Part shown: positions 58,674-64,000 of the stretch, one piece after another
Position numbering within the stretch: the stretch's first letter is position 1
Layout: each line of letters starts with the position of its first letter
Assembly: GCA_051294375.1 (NCBI GenBank)
Contig: CM119269.1
Span: 16,000,455-16,064,454 of the forward strand
DNA length: 64,000 bases
Reading direction: 5' to 3'
Source of the DNA: Paraspadella gotoi
Taxonomy: Eukaryota > Chaetognatha
Notes under the pieces: generated by a model
Told to the model about the DNA's origin: nothing
Database searches by the model: none
Seen by the model: only the letters and a program-made list of their open reading frames with translations
Position numbers and translations under genes: made by a program

Positions 58674-58752
58674 CGTCGGCCGCTTGTCGGCATCCTGTCG
58701 GCCTCCTGTCGGCCTCCTGTCGGCCTCCTGTCGGCCTCTGTCGGCCGCCGGT
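58674..58752 (+). repeat. 11-bp minisatellite CTGTCGGCCTC
   Basis: About six near-identical units, with degenerate TCGGCCG at both ends. Confidence 0.9.
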
Positions 58753-58854
58753 AACGCCGGAAGAAATCTTCACGAATTTTGGGTCTTTGTTTTTTTTTCT
58801 TTTCAGGACGGAGGCAGCGATTCTTCCTCGGAGACCGATTCATTACCGGTTCTC

Positions 58855-58855
58855 C

Positions 58856-58944
<89 letters not shown>
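58855..58944 (+). repeat. (CT)n microsatellite
   Basis: CT repeat. Confidence 0.96.
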
Positions 58945-60016
58945 TCACCTCCCCCCTCTCCATCTCTTTGAAACCGGTCCCGCGGGAGCGCGAAGGATAG
59001 ACGCTAAACAATAGCAGTTAATTTTTTTTTTATGCTTTAAATTGTCGATATAAAATATCCATTTAAAACCCGGTTCAACCGACGGCGTGGGGGGGGGGCG
59101 ATGTTGTCGCGGCGGTAGCTGTGGTGGCGGAGGGAAAGGGGTGTGGATATGGGCTGGATGAATGATGGCGATGTTGGTTGCGATGTTGTTAAAGATGAAT
59201 GAAAAAGAAAAAAATATGCGGGAACTTTCTCAATTTCGTCATTGACAAAGTTTTTTAACTTCGAATCGCTGATGACGAGTTCCTTTTTTGATCCCGTCTT
59301 TTCAAAACAGTTTTCTTTTTACGAAAATGGAGATTTATAGTAAAGATAATCCAACATAAGTCGTTTGCATTTATTGAGACCTGACAGGAAGGAAACGCAA
59401 AAATCCAAAAAAAATTTTATTACTTGAATATTAAAACTGTAACTAGTCAGATAAAGTGATAAACAATGTTTATGAAAATTTTAGGAAACAAATTCTAGAC
59501 AGCATTTTTTGCGAAATGCATAGGGGTATTGCCTTGCGGCATACTTACATAAAAAATTTAAAAATTTAAACTAAAAGCATACCCATTGAAAACTCGTTAG
59601 GAGTCATCGCCCTTTATCGCTGCCACTATTGCTTGACCTTCTTTTGCTCTCTCGAGTTTGGGCGAAGAAATTTTCTCATCGATTCGATGAAGAGAGGACA
59701 AAGATTGATGAGAAAAACCCTTAGGCTTTAAACTTGGATCTCTTCTTTTCTTTTTCTTTTTTTTCGAAGAAAAAAAGGAAGAAAGAAGCGAAATGACTAA
59801 TACAAAGAGTTTAAGGGTTTTAGGAGTATTTGTGTCCTTAACCTTTCTACTATCTCTCTCTCTCTCTCGTTCTCTCCCTTTCTCTCGCTCTCGCTCCGTC
59901 TCTCTCACCACGTGACGCATCAGTGGTCAATGGCGCGGGCAGAAGCGGCCAGAAAAGCGGCAACGAATGCCGCTGCTCAATTCTGTCACACTGAGCTCGC
60001 AGTTCGGGCTTTCGGG
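58945..60016. other. Unassigned stretch
   Basis: Mostly AT-rich, with a CT tract at 59850-59895. The open frame at 59597-59920 minus is low complexity. No gene. Confidence 0.5.
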
Positions 60017-60040
60017 GAGAGAGAGAGAGAGAGAGAGAGA

Positions 60041-60106
<66 letters not shown>
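60017..60106 (+). repeat. (GA)n microsatellite
   Basis: GA repeat with an AAGAG interruption. Confidence 0.96.
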
Positions 60107-60108
<2 letters not shown>

Positions 60109-61996
60109 TTCGATATGAATGATATTGCAATTTCTTTTTCGCTTTCTCCTTCGGTCGGTGCCATTTGATTTTCGAGCTGCAGATATTCTCAGTTGAATCG
60201 AGGAGGAGTCGCGCTCTCGTCCTCGACGATTGAGGTCGCCAGTCGTTTCTCTCTCCGCCGCGTTGAGGATTCGGTCGACCTTCGGGGGTCGAAGTGAGAA
60301 TCCGACAAAAGAGCAACGGGGACGGATTAGATTGATTCACCACCCCGATGTAGTAGTTTTGTTGGGGTCTTCTGAGATTTGGGATGTGAACGAAATTTTT
60401 GGCTTTCCTAAAAACGTTTGTACGCGCTTTCAGGTAATTAAAGGCTTAAAAACATTATTTTAAATCCTAAAATTGATGACTTTTTTTCCAGGGTGGGTGA
60501 GACATTGCAGGTATCATTTTTTACTGAGTTTTTTAAAACTTTTAAAACTTCTTCGAAATTAAGACGCAAAAAGCGCGAATTAATTTTACAACCATGATAC
60601 TTTGGCTTCCTAATTATTTTAAAAGTAAATCACCTTCTCTCGTCTAAATTTCTAATATTTTTAATGTACTGATGTAACTTGCTAGTCATGAAACTTTTCG
60701 TTTAATTTTTTCAAACCTACTATAGTAAAAAACGAACTAAGAGTTAAGTGTGAAAGTGACTGACTTTTTTTACTTTCTGAAAAATCAGAACAATATAAGA
60801 CGAAAGTTTACATCGGAAATTGAGATCCTTTTTTAATTCCAAAACCATCTACGGGTGTCGGCGTCGGACACTTTATTCAGAAAAAAAACTCGGATGAAAT
60901 TCATGAAAAAAAATAAAAAAATTATAGATGACAACGAAAGCTCCAGAGAAAACCAAATTATATTTTTTATTGAATAAAAAAAAAACATGACTGCGGTGAA
61001 AAAAAAAACAAACAAAAAAACGAAACTGATTTCATGGGGGAAGGAATTGAAATAGAGAAGTAAAACGATTAACCATCGATGAGAAAAAGAGAAGTAATAT
61101 AGAGAAGAAATTTGTAATCATAATCATTTGATGACTTTCTTGGTGTGGGGATCCTCGGCTGAATTAGCACCTTATGCGTGCCGAGCCGGTCGCCCCGTGT
61201 GCAAACGCCTCTTGGAGAGAAGTGGGGGGGGTTGCAGGTATAAAACTGAGAATCTTTAGCTCAATTTAAAATAGACTAAGATTTAAAGCGTTCGTCACAC
61301 GAGGCAAGGCAGATACAGTAAGAACGCCAAGACGCCCCCCGCCACAAAGTCAAAAAATGTAAAAAAAATTCATGATTTTTGTTTTTTTTTTTTTTTAAGT
61401 TGGATGAGACTCATTTGGGATCGAGGAAAGAAAGAAAAAAGTATAAAACGATTAATATCGAATTAGAAAAAAAAAAAATAAAAAAAAAAAAGATCTGCGA
61501 TCGAAATCGGTTCTTTTCGTCGATTTCGCGATGTCAAACGACTTGGTCAAAAATGTCAAGCGTCCGTCGTCATCTGTCATTTGTTATCCCGTCCAACTAA
61601 AAGAATCGAATTCGTCTTTGTTTACGTTTTTCAATTTTCTTGTTGTTAAGATGAAGAGCCGGAGGTAGAAACGGGGTGTGTGCTCAAGGACCCGATAAAA
61701 ACAACCGAACTAAATTAGGGTAGTCTCGATGTGAAGCCGATTCACGTACGAAACTTGACTTGATTTTTTAAACAAAATTCTATATCGTAATATATTAAGT
61801 TTATAACGTTTTCGTCCAGAATCGCTATCACTCGGAAAACACGTTTAAAAAAAATGTTTTTAAAATCGAAACAGTCACATGTTAGACGATGAGGCAAAAC
61901 GCAGGGACGAAAATTGGTCTGGTTTTTTTTTTTGTACTTTTTTTTTTTAAAAAAGAAATTCTGAGATGAAGGGGAAAAATGGAAATTTTCCGTAAG
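60107..61996. other. AT-rich region without recognised gene
   Basis: Short open frames only, the largest 77 codons at 60230-60463 plus. Long A and T runs. Near 61155-61180 a hairpin CTCGGC/GCCGAG encloses about 20 bases; significance unknown. Confidence 0.5.
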
Positions 61997-62003
61997 GGAG
62001 AGA

Positions 62004-62057
<54 letters not shown>

Positions 62058-62094
62058 GAGAGGAGAGAGAGAAGAGAGAGAAGAGAAGAGAGAA
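61997..62094 (+). repeat. Imperfect (GA)n microsatellite
   Basis: GA with frequent extra G or A. Confidence 0.94.
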
Positions 62095-62980
62095 AGCCCA
62101 TCTCCAAAGACGCATTAAAATTTAGGTTCTCTCTGCAGCAAAATTCGAAGACATGAAAAAATGATTAATACTCTAATTTTCTAAGCTAATCGTAAAAAAT
62201 TAACTGAACAACGTGACTCGGGGGGGAGAAACATGAATTGGTTCGCTACAAATTTAACTTAAGTATCACTTTAAAGTTACAATCGTTATGACCAGACTGG
62301 TTTCCAGGGCGAATTAGAAAATGAAATAAACGAGTTGCCAAGAAATTAACATATTTAGCTGTTTTTTTTTTTCTTTCTAAAATTTTTTTTCTGTTAGAAA
62401 TAATTTCTATAAAAAATGGAAATACAGTATTTATAGGGCGTCGTAGCACGTATAAAAAAAATTTTAAACGTAAACAATGATGGTTATAACACGAATTCGG
62501 CGAGAAAAAAAAAAAGTAGAGAAGAGATATATTGCATTTCCCCGTCTCTCTCTAAATATATTAGGCAAAAAAAAAAAGTACTTTTAAAAGTCCTGCGAAA
62601 AGAAGACACGAGATAAAAATTGATAAAAAAAAATAAATTAAATAATTTTTTTAAATTAAAAAAAGTAATGTCAAGTTCGTACAAAACGGAAATAACTATG
62701 ACATCGTACAAGCTTATTATCAATAGTAATTATTTGATATTATTCAAATGTTATCATACAACAAGAGGGAAAGTAAATACAACATATCTTTTTGTTGGTT
62801 TGTTTGTTTGTTTGTTTTTTTACCAAAGCAGAATATTCTACACGGAATTTTAGACTCTTAGAGTCTGTTTTGTTTTCTGGGTTTTTTTTTTGTTGTTTTT
62901 TTTTTTAATAATAAAATCACACTAGCGACAGAAAAAAGGGAAGGGGGGACATGATAATGGACTGCGATGAAAACGATAGT
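62095..62980. other. AT-rich region without recognised gene
   Basis: Homopolymer-rich. An AGACTCTTAGAGTCT palindrome lies near 62850. Confidence 0.5.
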
Positions 62981-63004
62981 TGATGATGATGATGATGATG
63001 ATGA

Positions 63005-63034
<30 letters not shown>
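62981..63034 (+). repeat. (GAT)n trinucleotide repeat
   Basis: About 17 units with one two-base slip. The reverse strand reads poly-His or poly-Ile. Confidence 0.95.
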
Positions 63035-63035
<1 letters not shown>

Positions 63036-64000
63036 TGTGAGTGGTGAGGCTCGATGATGCTTATGGGATAATTGACGGGGATGACTTTTTTTGTCATTTA
63101 CGACCTCGAAAAGTAGAAGAAAGCGATGAAGAGCGACGATCGTAACGACGATGATGACATGACATAATGACATGATACAGATGACTTGCCGATGATTGGA
63201 AAAGGGAGATGTACACCGCCCCAAGTATCTCTCTCATTTTGCAGGGAGCACCGACATTTTTTTGGCGAGAGGGCGTCGTGGTTTCGGTTTAGTTACGAGG
63301 ATTTTGTTTTGTGAATGCGAGCAAAATCTTGCGAACGGAAGAGTCAACGTCGTTATTTAAAAAAAAAATATATATATATAATTATACGCTTAAATCTGGA
63401 TTTTCAATAAAAAATTGTGGTTATAAGGATTACAACGTGGCTCAAAAAGACAAAAACCCCATTCGCCTATGAACAATACAATACTTAGCAAGAAATTACA
63501 GAAGTATTTATCTGGGGTTTTATCGTTTAATACTCACGTATATATCTTACGTAATAGCAAGAAGTTTTGAAATACCTTAATATACTTAACATTAAAATTC
63601 TTAATTATTTCGAGGTCATCCCATCGAAGGTTCAGTGTAGCCAAGTCGTCGTCTGCCGTCAACAACTCTTTTCCCTTCGACGGACGTTTACTTTTATAAT
63701 ATGAACTAAATCTTTATAATTGTTTTTTTTTTCTTATTAAGCCTATATAACGCCGGCTTGAACTTCCACGCTTGTATCATTACACTTAACTACCCTGTTT
63801 AGTGTTTCATTTTATTATTTTATTCTTTTCTGGTTTTTTTTCTCATATTTTGTCACCAGTCTTTACTATTTTTGTTGATGTTCTTTTTTTTTATCGTTCG
63901 TTTCGTCTTTTTTTTTTGTTTTATTCGCAAACGCGTCTCCCAGATGTCGCGAGCGTGGACACTGGACACGGCTATAGGGGCGGTTTGGTGACTGGGAACG
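63035..64000. other. AT-rich region without recognised gene
   Basis: Short TA run at about 63369-63380 and T homopolymers. No open frame of interest reaches the window end. Confidence 0.5.

Noticed and set aside
61150-61215. Possible small structured RNA
   Set aside because: Only one six-pair hairpin; no match to any snRNA or snoRNA box pattern.
62858-63224. Poly-Ile/Ser and poly-His minus frames
   Set aside because: They are (GAT)n read in different frames.

Overview
The window is nuclear DNA of a eukaryote, most likely an arthropod. It has no densely packed genes or bacterial operons. It is AT-rich with scattered CpG-rich islands and is full of GA/CT and CGA/TCG microsatellites. The tRNA genes lack an encoded CCA and end in short T-runs. 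Several repeats resemble tRNA-derived SINEs. An insect, perhaps a hymenopteran, would fit the CpG-containing and (GA)n/(CGA)n-rich texture, but that is an impression and not a proof. No protein-coding gene could be identified with certainty. Most long open frames are by-products of microsatellites.

Layout. 1-3436: two large N gaps, a 58-bp minisatellite and a G-rich tract. 3437-29155: a tandem array of a roughly 10.6-kb unit (two full copies and a partial third), followed at 29156-29700 by a decayed, internally deleted copy. In the two full copies the right half (8476-13966 and 19075-24565) appears identical, while the left half differs by many one-base insertions and deletions among all three copies, as raw long-read sequence would. 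Each unit carries a GAAA tract, a CCCCGCG-containing minisatellite, a telomere-like CCCTAATTTAC minisatellite, a long inverted repeat, several copies of a GTGGCGAGRCGG motif, and a CpG-rich block with promoter-like and exon-like signals. 29701-36000: microsatellite-rich DNA, a roughly 645-bp duplication across an N gap, and a minus-strand tRNA-derived SINE.

37080-37779: the best-supported genes of the window, a cluster of four tRNA genes (Val-AAC on minus; Ile-AAT, Ala-AGC and Asp-GTC on plus). 37800-42679: trinucleotide and dinucleotide repeats with a tRNA-like fragment. 42680-50760: a 4-kb direct duplication, each copy with a SINE-like element and a 1.26-kb MITE-like element with perfect 20-bp inverted termini in the first copy. 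51005-57366: another imperfect duplication enclosing a unique segment that holds one plausible small secreted-protein ORF (53242-53505). 57367-64000: mostly microsatellites and AT-rich DNA with no recognisable gene.

Functionally the only clear output is tRNA. The rest is repeat biology mixed with assembly artefact. The most interesting object is the 10.6-kb tandem unit, whose identity I could not establish.
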